Source: Afipia clevelandensis ATCC 49720 (lineage in GTDB: Bacteria > Pseudomonadota > Alphaproteobacteria > Rhizobiales > Xanthobacteraceae). Taken from it: a stretch of 64,000 nucleotides of DNA. Below are positions 25,257-34,282 of this stretch, piece by piece. The stretch is taken from assembly GCF_000336555.1 (NCBI RefSeq), contig NZ_KB375281.1, positions 3,731,436-3,795,435 of the forward strand. The letters are read 5' to 3'. The notes under the pieces were generated by a model. It searched no databases, was not told the origin of the DNA, and worked only from the letters and a program-made list of their open reading frames with translations. Position numbers and translations under genes: made by a program. Every line of letters begins with the position of its first letter. The stretch's first letter is position 1.

Positions 25257-26258
25257 ATGGTTCGCAATTTGTTTGTCGGCCGCTTGCTTGTAGCCGGAAG
25301 TCTGGTGTGGGCCGGCTCCGCGCTCGCTGCCGACGTGACGCTGCTCAACGTGTCGTACGATCCGACCCGCGAACTCTACGTGGAATTCAACAAGGCCTTC
25401 TCCGCTGCCTATCGCAAGGAGACCGGCAAGAGCATCGAGATCAAGCAGTCGCATGGCGGCTCGGGCTCGCAGGCGCGCTCGGTGATCGACGGATTGCAAG
25501 CCGACGTAGTGACGCTGGCGCTGGCCTACGACATTGACGCCATCGCCAACAAGGGATTCCTGAAGAAGGATTGGCAGAAGACGCTGCCGCAGAATTCGTC
25601 GCCGTATACGTCGACCATCGTGTTTCTGGTGCGCAAGGGTAATCCGAAGGGCATCAAGGATTGGGACGATCTGGTGAAAAGCGGCGTGCAGGTGATCACC
25701 CCGAATCCGAAGACGTCCGGCGGGGCGCGCTGGAATTATCTTGCGGCGTGGGGTTACGGCCTGAAGAAATACGGCTCCGAGGACAAGGCCAGGAAGTTCG
25801 TCGCCGACATCTACAAGAATGTCCCGGTGCTCGATACGGGCGCGCGCGGCTCGACCGTCACGTTCGTCGAGCGCGGCGTCGGCGACGTGCTGCTGGCATG
25901 GGAAAACGAAGCCTTCCTTGCGGTGAAGGAGTTCGGCAAGGACAAGTTCGAGATCGTGGCGCCGCCGCTGTCGATCCTGGCCGAGCCGCCGGTCGCGGTG
26001 GTCGATAGCGTCTCCGACAAGAAGGGGACGCGCGCCGCCGCCGAGGCCTACCTGAAATACTGGTACACCAAGGAAGGCCAGGAAATCGCGGCGCGGAATT
26101 TCTATCGTCCGCGCGATGCCGCGGTCGGTGAGAAATACGCCGACTCCTTTGCGAAGGTCGAGCTTTTCACCATCGACGATGTGTTTGGCGGCTGGACCAA
26201 GGCCCAGAAGGAACACTTCGCCGAAGGCGGCGTTTTCGACCAGATCTACAAGAACTGA
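25257..26258 (+). CDS. sbp: Sulfate ABC transporter, periplasmic sulfate-binding protein
   Basis: A 333-residue exported protein that closely follows E. coli Sbp. A signal peptide is followed by [20 protein letters not shown]. The ligand-site segments [36 protein letters not shown] and [19 protein letters not shown] also match. ATG 25257 is chosen over the longer frame because GGAG stands nearby (25247-25250) and a clean signal peptide ([20 protein letters not shown]) begins there. It is the first gene of sbp-cysT-cysW-cysA, 152 bases after cysH. Confidence 0.95.
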   Translation: MVRNLFVGRLLVAGSLVWAGSALAADVTLLNVSYDPTRELYVEFNKAFSAAYRKETGKSIEIKQSHGGSGSQARSVIDGLQADVVTLALAYDIDAIANKGFLKKDWQKTLPQNSSPYTSTIVFLVRKGNPKGIKDWDDLVKSGVQVITPNPKTSGGARWNYLAAWGYGLKKYGSEDKARKFVADIYKNVPVLDTGARGSTVTFVERGVGDVLLAWENEAFLAVKEFGKDKFEIVAPPLSILAEPPVAVVDSVSDKKGTRAAAEAYLKYWYTKEGQEIAARNFYRPRDAAVGEKYADSFAKVELFTIDDVFGGWTKAQKEHFAEGGVFDQIYKN

Positions 26259-26285
26259 TCCAGAACGCGGATTGATGGGGGCATC

Positions 26286-27128
26286 GTGAGCGGAGGGACA
26301 GGACGACGAGGAGCATTGCCGGGCTTTGGTCTCACCATGGGACTGACGCTGACATGGCTGTCGATCATCGTGCTGATTCCGCTCGCGGGCCTTTTCATCA
26401 AAACGTCCGAACTTAGCCTGCTTCAGTTCTGGGATATTCTCACCGCCCGGCGCACGCTGAATGCGCTAAAGATTTCATTCGGCCTCGCGTTCCTGGCCGC
26501 GCTCGTCAATCTCGTGATGGGCATGATCATTGTCTGGGTGCTGGTGCGCTACAAGTTCCCCGGCCGCCGCATCTTCGATGCTATCGTCGATATCCCGTTC
26601 GCGTTGCCGACGGCGGTCGCAGGGGTGGCGCTGACGGCGCTGTTTGCACAGAAGGGTTGGCTTGGTGCGCCGCTGGCGGAATGGGGCATCAAGGTCGCCT
26701 TCACGCCGATCGGGATTTTCGTTGCGATGATCTTCATCGGATTTCCGTTCGTGGTTCGCACAGTGCAGCCGGTGCTGATTGATCTTGAAATCGAGGTGGA
26801 GGAAGCGGCGGCGTCGCTCGGCGCATCGCGCTGGGATGTCATCCGCCGCGTGATCCTGCCGAGCCTGACGCCCGCGATTCTCACGGGCTTTGCGCTGGCC
26901 TTTGCTCGCGCCGTAGGCGAATACGGCTCTGTCATCTTTATCGCGGGTAATCTGCCGAACGTGTCGGAAATCGCGCCGCTCCTGATCGTGATCCGGTTGT
27001 CGGAATTCCGTTATGCGGACGCGACCGCCATCGCTGTGATCATGCTGGTCGTTTCCTTCCTCATCATCTTCAGCATCAACCGCATTCAGCGCTGGGCGCA
27101 GACGCGTGGCGTCGCGGTCCAGGTCTGA
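26286..27128 (+). CDS. cysT: Sulfate/thiosulfate ABC transporter permease CysT (CysU)
   Basis: A 280-residue inner-membrane permease with about six spans. The family-typical [21 protein letters not shown] and the cytoplasmic EAA loop ([21 protein letters not shown]) that docks CysA are visible. GTG 26286 has GGGGGC upstream at 26277-26282. It begins 27 bases after the binding-protein gene and precedes cysW by eight bases. It forms the membrane pore with CysW. Confidence 0.95.
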   Translation: MSGGTGRRGALPGFGLTMGLTLTWLSIIVLIPLAGLFIKTSELSLLQFWDILTARRTLNALKISFGLAFLAALVNLVMGMIIVWVLVRYKFPGRRIFDAIVDIPFALPTAVAGVALTALFAQKGWLGAPLAEWGIKVAFTPIGIFVAMIFIGFPFVVRTVQPVLIDLEIEVEEAAASLGASRWDVIRRVILPSLTPAILTGFALAFARAVGEYGSVIFIAGNLPNVSEIAPLLIVIRLSEFRYADATAIAVIMLVVSFLIIFSINRIQRWAQTRGVAVQV

Positions 27129-27136
27129 TCATTGCC

Positions 27137-28003
27137 ATGGTGATCGACAGGCCAAAATCCGCGTCCGCGCATGAAATCCGCACCGAGCCGTTTCTGGTGC
27201 GCTGGACACTCATCACCATTGCCGTCCTGTTCTTGACAGTGTTCGTCGTGCTGCCGCTGGTGGTTGTTTTCTCCGAAGCCTTCTCGCGCGGTATCGGAGC
27301 CTATCTCGCAGCGCTCTCCGATCCGGAAGCGCTGTCCGCGATCCGGCTGACGCTGACGGTCGCCGCGATTTCGGTGGGCCTCAATCTCGTGTTCGGCGTG
27401 ATCGCAGCATGGGCGATCGCCAAGTTTGAATTTCGCGGCAAGGTGTTCCTGATCACGCTGATCGACCTGCCGTTCTCGGTGTCGCCGGTGATTTCGGGTC
27501 TGGTCTTCGTGCTGCTGTTCGGCGCGCAGGGCTATTTCGGCACCTGGTTGCAGTCTCATGGCATCCAGATCCTGTTCGCGGTCCCGGGCATCGCGCTGGC
27601 GACGACCTTTGTGACGTTCCCGTTCGTCGCGCGTGAATTGATCCCGCTGATGCAGGAGCAGGGAACGCAGGAGGAAGAGGCGGCGATCTCGCTCGGCGCC
27701 TCGGGCCTGCGCACCTTCGTGCGGGTGACCATTCCCAATATCAAATGGGGCGTTCTTTACGGCGTGCTGCTCTGCAACGCCCGCGCCATGGGCGAATTTG
27801 GTGCCGTGTCGGTGGTTTCCGGCCATATTCGCGGCGAGACCAACACCATGCCGCTGCTCGTCGAAATCCTCTATAATGAGTACCAGTTTGTGGCTTCGTT
27901 CGCGATTGCGTCGCTGCTCGCATTCCTGGCGCTCGTCACGCTGATCGTGAAAACGATCCTCGAAAGCCATCTCGAAGAAGGACAGTCCGCAAGTGACGAT
28001 TGA
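27137..28003 (+). CDS. cysW: Sulfate/thiosulfate ABC transporter permease CysW
   Basis: A 288-residue permease partner of CysT. The N-terminal [20 protein letters not shown] span, [20 protein letters not shown], and the EAA loop [20 protein letters not shown] are diagnostic of CysW. It overlaps cysA by 11 bases, which implies coupled translation. Confidence 0.95.
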   Translation: MVIDRPKSASAHEIRTEPFLVRWTLITIAVLFLTVFVVLPLVVVFSEAFSRGIGAYLAALSDPEALSAIRLTLTVAAISVGLNLVFGVIAAWAIAKFEFRGKVFLITLIDLPFSVSPVISGLVFVLLFGAQGYFGTWLQSHGIQILFAVPGIALATTFVTFPFVARELIPLMQEQGTQEEEAAISLGASGLRTFVRVTIPNIKWGVLYGVLLCNARAMGEFGAVSVVSGHIRGETNTMPLLVEILYNEYQFVASFAIASLLAFLALVTLIVKTILESHLEEGQSASDD

Positions 28004-29042
28004 AGTCCGTAACATCGTGAAGCGATACGGCTCCTTCGCCGCGCTCGATCATGTCGATCTCAAGGTCGCGACCGGCGAGCTGGTGGCGCTGCTCGGGCCG
28101 TCGGGCTCGGGCAAGACCTCGCTGCTGCGGATCATCGCAGGGCTTGACTGGCCCGACGAAGGTTCGGTGATTTTCGACGGCGAGGATGCGCTGTCGCGCG
28201 GCGCCGGCGAGCGTCACGTCGGCTTTGTGTTTCAGCACTATGCGCTGTTCCGTCACATGAGTGTGTTCGAGAATGTCGCGTTCGGATTGCGGGTGCAGCC
28301 GCGGGCGATCCGCAAGGACGAAGCGCATATCAGGAAGCGCGTGAAGGAACTGCTCGACCTCGTGCAGCTCGACTGGCTGGCGGACCGCTATCCGAGCCAG
28401 TTGTCCGGGGGGCAGCGCCAGCGTATTGCGCTGGCGCGCGCGCTTGCCATCGAGCCGCGCATCCTGCTGCTGGACGAGCCGTTCGGCGCGCTCGATGCCA
28501 AGGTGCGCAAGGAACTGCGCCGCTGGCTGCGCCAGTTGCACGACGAGATTCATGTGACCTCGATTTTCGTCACCCACGATCAGGAAGAGGCGCTCGAAGT
28601 CGCCAACCGCGTGGTGGTGATGGACAAAGGTAAGATCGAGCAGATCGGCACGCCCGGTGACGTTTACGACAATCCGGCCACCGCCTTCGTTCATGGCTTC
28701 ATCGGTGAATCTATCGTGCTCCCGGTGCAGGTGTCGGACGGCAAGGTGCGGCTGGGCGAGAAGGTGCTGAACCTCGAGCCGCGCGACGCGGTGTCGGGCC
28801 CGTCGAATCTGTTCATTCGCCGCCATGATGTGTCGATCGTCCCGGCGGGCAGCGGCCTTCTGGAAGGCGACGTGAGGCATGTGCGCGCGTTCGGCCCGAC
28901 CCAGCGCGCCGACGTGGTGCTGCACAATGGCGCGACCGAAACGCTGATTGAAATCGACGCCCCGCGCGACCGCGATCTCAAACCCGGCGATGTGGTCAGC
29001 CTTCAGCCCCGGCGCTACCGGCTGTTCCCGGCCGCCTCCTGA
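27993..29042 (+). CDS. cysA: Sulfate/thiosulfate ABC transporter ATP-binding protein CysA
   Basis: A 349-residue ABC ATPase. Walker A is [20 protein letters not shown], the signature is [20 protein letters not shown], Walker B is [19 protein letters not shown], and the switch His is in [14 protein letters not shown]. The C-terminal 110 residues form the TOBE-like regulatory domain seen in CysA ([13 protein letters not shown]). GTG 27993 starts inside cysW. It is the last gene of the operon, and no clear terminator follows. Confidence 0.96.
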   Translation: MTIEVRNIVKRYGSFAALDHVDLKVATGELVALLGPSGSGKTSLLRIIAGLDWPDEGSVIFDGEDALSRGAGERHVGFVFQHYALFRHMSVFENVAFGLRVQPRAIRKDEAHIRKRVKELLDLVQLDWLADRYPSQLSGGQRQRIALARALAIEPRILLLDEPFGALDAKVRKELRRWLRQLHDEIHVTSIFVTHDQEEALEVANRVVVMDKGKIEQIGTPGDVYDNPATAFVHGFIGESIVLPVQVSDGKVRLGEKVLNLEPRDAVSGPSNLFIRRHDVSIVPAGSGLLEGDVRHVRAFGPTQRADVVLHNGATETLIEIDAPRDRDLKPGDVVSLQPRRYRLFPAAS

Positions 29043-29120
29043 GCCTGAAAACCGGTCCCGTGTTCACCTTTCAGCCACGGTTGGTGTGCAACAAACGCCG
29101 ACCAACGGTTGGGGACTCAA

Positions 29121-29630
29121 ATGATGCGTGTGGCGGGGGCCATTCTGGCGCTGGCAGTACTGACGGGGTGTACCTCCGACAACGGGCCGTCCACCGAGCA
29201 GCCGGCCTTCTATGTCAGCATGGCCAGCGCGGGCGCGAAGCTCGATCCGAATGTCGCGGCCTCGATGATTTCCGGCTACCGGCAGAACAATGGCCTTGGC
29301 GCGGTGCAGGTCGATCCGTTGTTGATGAAAGCCGCCGAGACGCAGTCCCAGGCGATGGGCGCCCGCAACAAGCTCGATCACAATGTGGCGGGGACGCTGG
29401 ATAAGCGGATCAAGGCTTCGGGCTTCGATGCCACCAAGGCGGTCGAAAACGTTTCGGCCGGGTATCACACACTGGCGGAGGCTTTTTCGGGCTGGCGGGA
29501 CTCGCCGCCTCACAAGGCCAATATGCTGGCCAGCGGTGTCACAAAAATGGGCATTTCGGCGGTCTATGTCCCGAACACCAAGTACAAGGTGTTCTGGACG
29601 CTGATTCTCGCCGCGCCGGACGCACGATAG
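29121..29630 (+). CDS. CAP-domain (SCP/PR1-like) lipoprotein
   Basis: A 169-residue exported protein. The N-terminus MMRVAGAILALAVLTGCTSD is a lipoprotein signal with lipobox LTGC. The CAP domain follows: MISGYRQNNGLGAVQVDPLL, then AAETQSQAMGARNKLDHNV and the conserved ENVSAGYHTLAEAFSGWRDS with PPHKANML. CAP proteins are secreted or surface proteins of diverse function. ATG 29121 follows TTGGGGACTCAA; a TTG four codons earlier is possible. It stands alone after the sulfate transporter and is flanked downstream by palindromic repeats. Confidence 0.9.
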   Translation: MMRVAGAILALAVLTGCTSDNGPSTEQPAFYVSMASAGAKLDPNVAASMISGYRQNNGLGAVQVDPLLMKAAETQSQAMGARNKLDHNVAGTLDKRIKASGFDATKAVENVSAGYHTLAEAFSGWRDSPPHKANMLASGVTKMGISAVYVPNTKYKVFWTLILAAPDAR

Positions 29631-29661
29631 GCGCGCCGGGATAAACCTTCTGTGACATCTG

Positions 29662-29732
29662 GTGGTCCGATTCCAACATTCGCATCCCGGTTCAGCAAGC
29701 ATTTTGCGAATGTTGGAATCAAAGGACCACTA
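29662..29732. repeat. Long imperfect palindrome, unit 1
   Basis: The outer arms are GTGGTCC (29662-29668) and GGACCAC (29724-29730). The inner arms are ATTCCAACATTCGCA (29670-29684) and its exact complement (29705-29719), around a 20-base centre. It shares the CATTCGC inner motif and the CACTAG/CTAGTG edge with unit 2 directly downstream, so both belong to one repeat family, MITE- or REP-like. Confidence 0.75.
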
Positions 29733-29746
29733 GCAAATATAGGTTT

Positions 29747-29824
29747 CTAGTGGAGTTTTGGATTTGACATTCGCATTGTGAACTCGCGGCCGGTGATGCG
29801 CGAATGTCAAATCCACTCCACTAG
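29747..29824. repeat. Long imperfect palindrome, unit 2
   Basis: The outer arms are CTAGTGGAGT (29747-29756) and ACTCCACTAG (29815-29824). The inner arms are GGATTTGACATTCGC (29760-29774) and its exact complement (29800-29814), around a 25-base centre. With unit 1 it fills the space between the CAP lipoprotein and the patatin gene. Confidence 0.75.
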
Positions 29825-29908
29825 CTCCTTTTCGCCAATTGACGCGGCTGCGAAGTGAGGCCACCGTGCTGCAGCATCGGTTCCCCGCCGATGCTGTGAG
29901 TAGCCGAC

Positions 29909-31090
29909 ATGGACCAGCTTTCTCCCTCGACAAAATCGGATGCATCCATTCCCTCGAAGGCCCGGCGCGTGCTGGTGCTGCAGGGCGGCGGCGCGCTCGG
30001 CTCCTATCAGGCCGGTGCCTATCAGGCGCTGTGCCATCATGATTTCGAGCCGCAATGGATCGCCGGGATTTCCATCGGCGCGATCAATGCGGCGATCATC
30101 GCGGGCAATTCGCGCGAGGCGCGCGTCGGCAAGCTGAAGGAATTCTGGGAGATGGTGTCGTCGGCGTCGCCGATGCCGTGGGCGCCGCTGGTCCGGACCG
30201 ATCAGGTCCGCTCCGTCTTCAACGAAACCAGCGCCGCGCTGATCGCGACCTTCGGCGTGCCGGGTTTCTTCACGCCGCGTTTTCCGCCCGCGCCGGTCTG
30301 GCCCGCGGGCACGCCGCAGTCGCAGAGCTATTACGACACCTCGCCACTGCGTGCGACGCTGGAGCGGCTGGTGGATTTCGACCGCATCAACAACGACGGC
30401 GTTCGCCTGAGTGTCGGCGCGGTCAACATCAGGACCGGCAATTTCGAGTATTTCGACAATCACGAGTTCAGGAAGCGCGGCAAGACAATCGGCCCCGAGC
30501 ACATCATGGCCTCGGGCGCGTTGCCGCCGGGCTTTCCGCCGATCGAGATCGAAGGTGAATTTTACTGGGACGGCGGCATCGTTTCCAACACGCCGCTCGA
30601 TTACGTGCTCGAGCACGAACGGGACGACGATCTGCTGATCTTCCAGGTCGATCTGTTCAGCGCGCGCGGTGAAGTTCCGGCCACCGTGCTCGAGGCGGCC
30701 GAGCGGGAAAAGGACATCCGCTATTCCAGCCGCACCCGCATGAACACCGACATGAACAAGAAGATCCACGACGCCAAGAAAGCAGTGCGCGAACTGATCG
30801 CGAAGCTGCCGGAGAGTTTCAAGGACGATCCGCTGGTTGCCACATTGAATGAAGCGGCGAAGGAAAACACCGTCACGGTGGTTCACCTGATCTATCGCAG
30901 CAAGCTGCACGAGACATCGTCCAAGGATTACGATTTCTCCCGCCTCGGCATGACCGAACACTGGACGGCCGGCGAACGCGATGTCTACGCCTCGATGACT
31001 CATCCGGAATGGCTGAACCGGCCGCAGTCGGATGAAACCATGGTCACCTACGATCTGTGCGAGAACGGATCGGACTATATCAAGCGGTAA
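29909..31090 (+). CDS. Patatin-like phospholipase with DUF3734 C-terminus
   Basis: A 393-residue lipid acyl hydrolase. The glycine-rich oxyanion loop VLVLQGGGALGSYQAGAYQA, the nucleophile elbow GISIGAINAAIIAGN (G-x-S-x-G) and the catalytic Asp in FYWDGGIVSNTPL are all present. The C-terminal 150 residues fit DUF3734, usual in rhizobial patatins. No signal peptide is seen, so it is cytoplasmic or peripheral. It is followed after 14 bases by 3-hydroxybutyrate dehydrogenase, a pairing that suggests lipid or polyhydroxybutyrate turnover. Confidence 0.93.
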   Translation: MDQLSPSTKSDASIPSKARRVLVLQGGGALGSYQAGAYQALCHHDFEPQWIAGISIGAINAAIIAGNSREARVGKLKEFWEMVSSASPMPWAPLVRTDQVRSVFNETSAALIATFGVPGFFTPRFPPAPVWPAGTPQSQSYYDTSPLRATLERLVDFDRINNDGVRLSVGAVNIRTGNFEYFDNHEFRKRGKTIGPEHIMASGALPPGFPPIEIEGEFYWDGGIVSNTPLDYVLEHERDDDLLIFQVDLFSARGEVPATVLEAAEREKDIRYSSRTRMNTDMNKKIHDAKKAVRELIAKLPESFKDDPLVATLNEAAKENTVTVVHLIYRSKLHETSSKDYDFSRLGMTEHWTAGERDVYASMTHPEWLNRPQSDETMVTYDLCENGSDYIKR

Positions 31091-31104
31091 ACAGGAGCGA
31101 ATAA

Positions 31105-31893
31105 ATGGGTACTCTTTCCGGCAAGACAGCGGTTGTGACCGGCTCGACCAGCGGCATCGGCCTTGCTTATGCGCGCGCTTTTGCCAGCGCTGGCGCCAAT
31201 GTCGTGATCAACGGGTTCGGCACGCCGGCAGACATCGAAAAGGAGCGGTCGAAGATCGAATCCGATTTCAAGGTCAAGGCCGCCTATTCCCCCGCGGACA
31301 TGACCAAGCCCGCCGAAATCGCCGGCATGATCGAGCTTGGCGAAAAGACCTTTGGATCGGTCGATATCCTTGTCAATAATGCGGGCATCCAGTTCGTCTC
31401 GCCGATCGAGGATTTCCCGATCGAGAAGTGGGATGCGATTATCGCGATCAACCTGTCCTCGGCGTTCCATGCCATTCGTGCCGCGGTGCCGGGCATGAAG
31501 AAGCGCGGCTGGGGCCGCATCATCAACACGGCGTCGGCGCACTCGCTGGTGGCTTCGCCCTTCAAGTCGGCTTACGTGTCGGCCAAGCACGGCATCGCTG
31601 GCCTGACCAAGACGGTCGCGCTCGAAGTCGCGACCCACAAGATCACCTGCAACTGCATTTCGCCGGGCTATGTCTGGACGCCGCTGGTGGAAAAGCAGAT
31701 TCCCGACACCATGAAAGCGCGCAACATGACCAAGGAACAGGTCATCAACGACGTGCTGCTCGATGCGCAGCCAACCAAGGAATTCGTGACGGTCGAGCAG
31801 GTCGCGGCGCTGGCGCTGTTTCTGTGCGGCGACGATGCGGCGCAGATCACCGGCGCGAACCTGTCCATCGACGGCGGCTGGACGGCGGCGTAA
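31105..31893 (+). CDS. bdhA: D-3-hydroxybutyrate dehydrogenase
   Basis: A 262-residue short-chain dehydrogenase that interconverts 3-hydroxybutyrate and acetoacetate with NAD, the last step of polyhydroxybutyrate breakdown. TGSTSGIGLAYARAFASAGA is the dinucleotide-binding motif, then NNAGIQFVSPIEDF. The catalytic Ser-Tyr-Lys lie in NTASAHSLVASPFKSAYVSA and the following KHG. The PGYVWTPLVEKQIPD segment is typical of this subfamily. AGGAG at 31092-31097 precedes ATG 31105. It probably shares a transcript with the patatin gene. Confidence 0.94.
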   Translation: MGTLSGKTAVVTGSTSGIGLAYARAFASAGANVVINGFGTPADIEKERSKIESDFKVKAAYSPADMTKPAEIAGMIELGEKTFGSVDILVNNAGIQFVSPIEDFPIEKWDAIIAINLSSAFHAIRAAVPGMKKRGWGRIINTASAHSLVASPFKSAYVSAKHGIAGLTKTVALEVATHKITCNCISPGYVWTPLVEKQIPDTMKARNMTKEQVINDVLLDAQPTKEFVTVEQVAALALFLCGDDAAQITGANLSIDGGWTAA

Positions 31894-31897
31894 TTTT

Positions 31898-32025
31898 CCC
31901 CTCTCCCCTTGTGGGAGAGGTGCCCGAGTGAAACGAGGGCGGGTGAGGGGTCTCGACCAAAACCCTCACCCGCCTCGATTTCGCTTCGCTTAATCTTGCC
32001 ACCCTCTCCCACAAGGGGAGAGGGA
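31898..32025. repeat. Composite REP-like palindrome
   Basis: CCTCTCCCCTTGTGGGAGAG at the left is matched by an inverted copy CTCTCCCACAAGGGGAGAGG at the right. Inner complementary GGGTGAGGG and CCCTCACCC form a second stem. It separates the convergent bdhA and flippase genes and could stop transcription, though its form is that of a dispersed repeat. Confidence 0.75.
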
Positions 32026-32039
32026 GGATTTAGTGAAAC

Positions 32040-33440
32040 TCAGTCCTTGCGCTTCCCGAACGCCAGAACGTGGAAGCCGAGGCGGGTGCGGGTGATCCAG
32101 AACAGCAGGATCGTTTCGAACACCAGTGCGATGGAGGTTGCGGCGGCGGCGCCGTAACCGCCGAAGCGCGGCACAAGCAGCACGCACAGCACAAGGTTGA
32201 CCAGGAACGCCAGCGCATAGGCCAGCGCGCACATGTTCTGGTGGCCGAGCATGTTGAGCAGGCGTTCCACCGGGCCGATGGCCGAGCGCACGATCAGGCC
32301 GATGGCCGCCACGAACATGATGCCGTAACCTGCGGTGAATTGCGGGCCGAACAGCCAGAGCAGCGGCTCGCCCAGCGCCAGCAGCACGGCGGTCGCCGCG
32401 ACCGACGGCCAGAACGTCCACTTGATGGCGTGAGCGATGTAGGCCTCGAGCCGCTCCTTGTCGCCGGAGGCGTGATATTCGCTGAAACGATGTGCGGTGG
32501 TCGCCGACATCGCGTAGTGAATGAACGACACCAGCGCCAGCGTCTTCACCACGGCGAAGTAGACGCCAACCTCTTCCGATGAACGGAATTGCTGCAGCAC
32601 CAACACGTCGGTGTAGGACAGCAGCAGGTAAAATCCTTCGACCATCATGATCGGAAGCGACACCTTGAGCCAGGCGCGGATCTCATAAGTCTTCGGACCT
32701 GGCGCGACGCTGGCATTGAGGCGGCGATTGAGTACGATCAACTGGCCAATCATCGCGATCCAGACCGCGGCGGCGCTGGCGAACATCGCGGCGGTGGCGC
32801 CGAGGTTCATGCCGAGCACCACGGCGCCTGCGGTGAAGCCGATAATCAGGGTCTGCCGCACGATGAATTGCGGCATCAAGCCGAGGCGCATCCAGTCGTG
32901 GGAGCGCGCGAGGCCGTCCTGCGTATTGGCGACGACGAAGGCGGGCAGGGTGAGGCAGCCGATATAGAGCGGCACGATGGTGTGCGTGTCGATCCACGGC
33001 GACAGGAGCTTCACGACGGCTGCGAGCAGCAGCGCCACCGCGCTCGAGGCGGCAAATGTCATCCAGCGGCTGCCGGAGAGAAAGCCGCGCAGCATCGAAA
33101 GCTCGCCGCTGGCGCGATATTCCGGAATGATCTTCTGTGCGGAGACAGCGATGCCGAAGTCGAGCACGCTGCCGAGCAGCAGCACCCAGGTCCAGACATA
33201 GACATAGATGCCGTAATCCGAGCCGCCCATCCATCGCGCGAGCAGGACCTGCGAGAAATAGGCAAGGCCCGCGCTCAATACGCGGATCAGGAAGACGGTG
33301 CCGGCGAGCCGCTTGGTCAGCGAGGCTTCGGAGGTGCCGGTCAGCACGCCACGCAGCCGCGCGATCAGGCTCGCGGGTTTCGTTTCCGACGCGCTTTGAG
33401 CTTCCACCACCGCCACGGCATTCCATCCTGCTCCGCCCAC
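32040..33440 (-). CDS. Oligosaccharide flippase family (Wzx/MATE-like) membrane protein
   Basis: A 466-residue polytopic protein with about 12 to 14 spans. The N-terminal LIRVLSAGLAYFSQVLLARW and GSDYGIYVYVWTWVLLLGSV region fits the polysaccharide biosynthesis (Wzx-like) family, which flips lipid-linked sugars across the inner membrane. The C-terminal FGPQFTAGYGIMFVAAIGLI region also fits. The start is uncertain: GTG 33440 gives the full frame, with later GTG codons possible. No glycosyltransferase genes adjoin it, so the substrate is unknown. Confidence 0.85.
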   Translation of the reverse strand: MGGAGWNAVAVVEAQSASETKPASLIARLRGVLTGTSEASLTKRLAGTVFLIRVLSAGLAYFSQVLLARWMGGSDYGIYVYVWTWVLLLGSVLDFGIAVSAQKIIPEYRASGELSMLRGFLSGSRWMTFAASSAVALLLAAVVKLLSPWIDTHTIVPLYIGCLTLPAFVVANTQDGLARSHDWMRLGLMPQFIVRQTLIIGFTAGAVVLGMNLGATAAMFASAAAVWIAMIGQLIVLNRRLNASVAPGPKTYEIRAWLKVSLPIMMVEGFYLLLSYTDVLVLQQFRSSEEVGVYFAVVKTLALVSFIHYAMSATTAHRFSEYHASGDKERLEAYIAHAIKWTFWPSVAATAVLLALGEPLLWLFGPQFTAGYGIMFVAAIGLIVRSAIGPVERLLNMLGHQNMCALAYALAFLVNLVLCVLLVPRFGGYGAAAATSIALVFETILLFWITRTRLGFHVLAFGKRKD

Positions 33441-33535
33441 ATGGCGGCACGATGCGCCTTAGCAAGGATTCGTTAAGATTTGGTTGGGTCGGGCGACAGC
33501 GGGCGTCGCAGGCGTCAGCAACTTGTACTCAGGGT

Positions 33536-33657
33536 CGTCCCCGCGAAGGCGGGGACCCATACTCCCTGAATACAGACTATCAAAGATCGTTTCGGAGAGC
33601 ATTCTCGGTACAACATATCCCGCCGGTGGCTATGGGTCCCCGCCTTCGCGGGGACGA
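33536..33657. repeat. Pair of inverted REP-like palindromes
   Basis: CGTCCCCGCGAAGGCGGGGA with CCCA (33536-33559) and its inverted copy (33633-33656) bracket a 73-base centre. Each copy is also a hairpin by itself. The same element in single form lies at 12592-12613. Confidence 0.8.
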
Positions 33658-33665
33658 CGATGGGA

Positions 33666-34211
33666 TTATCCCTTGAACCCGCCCTCATCCAGAAACGCCG
33701 CTTCTTCCGGTGTTGTCGCGCGCCCCAGCACGGCATTGCGGTGAGGGAAGCGGCCGAACTTGCGGATGATGTCGGCGTGCAGCACCGCCCATTTCAGGCT
33801 GTCGGCACCGAGCGGCTCAAACAGCGCGATGCTGCGTTCCTGATCGGCCATGTTTTCGGAATGCTCGAACGGCAGGTACATGAAGCTGCGCATGCCTTGC
33901 TCGATCCGCTGGTCGCGGCCTTCGGCAATGGCGCGTGCAGCCACGCTGCGCGCCAGCGCATCGGTGGAGAACGCGCGCGCATCGTTTCGGAACATGTTGC
34001 GCGGAAACTGGTCGAGCACGATCAGCAGCGCCAGCGCGCCCTCGTCGCTGTCCTGCCACGCGGTGAGCTTGCCGTCGCGTGCTGCTTCCCATGTGCCCAT
34101 AAAGCGGTCGCGCAATTCCTGATCGAACGCATCGTCCTTGGCGTACCAGCGGTCATATCCGGCATTGCGCCAGAAGGTGACAATGTCTTGCGGTGTAACG
34201 ATGGAATTCAT
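33666..34211 (-). CDS. DUF924 family protein
   Basis: A 181-residue protein of the DUF924 family, an all-helical TPR-like fold. IVTFWRNAGYDRWYAKDDAFD, DQFPRNMFRNDARAFSTD and MYLPFEHSENMADQERSI are the typical conserved blocks. It is probably cytoplasmic and of unknown function. ATG 34211 is chosen because the longer frame runs antisense into fadD and has no family match. It is convergent with nothing and lies downstream of fadD in the same direction. Confidence 0.92.
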   Translation of the reverse strand: MNSIVTPQDIVTFWRNAGYDRWYAKDDAFDQELRDRFMGTWEAARDGKLTAWQDSDEGALALLIVLDQFPRNMFRNDARAFSTDALARSVAARAIAEGRDQRIEQGMRSFMYLPFEHSENMADQERSIALFEPLGADSLKWAVLHADIIRKFGRFPHRNAVLGRATTPEEAAFLDEGGFKG

Positions 34212-34232
34212 GGAGCACGACCTTAAAGACGA

Positions 34233-34260
34233 CAATGGCCGGGCGGAGGCCCGGCCATTG
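34233..34260 (-). terminator. Hairpin after fadD, possible terminator
   Basis: CAATGGCCGGGC (34233-34244) pairs perfectly with GCCCGGCCATTG (34249-34260) around a 4-base loop. On the - strand the hairpin is followed by TCGTCTTT, only moderately T-rich, so termination is likely but not certain. Confidence 0.6.
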
Positions 34261-34282
34261 TGCAGGTTGGTTCTCGAAACGA

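Noticed and set aside
31898-33657. Clustered palindromes considered as a CRISPR array
   Set aside because: Copies are inverted rather than direct, with no regular spacers; they fit REP-like elements.
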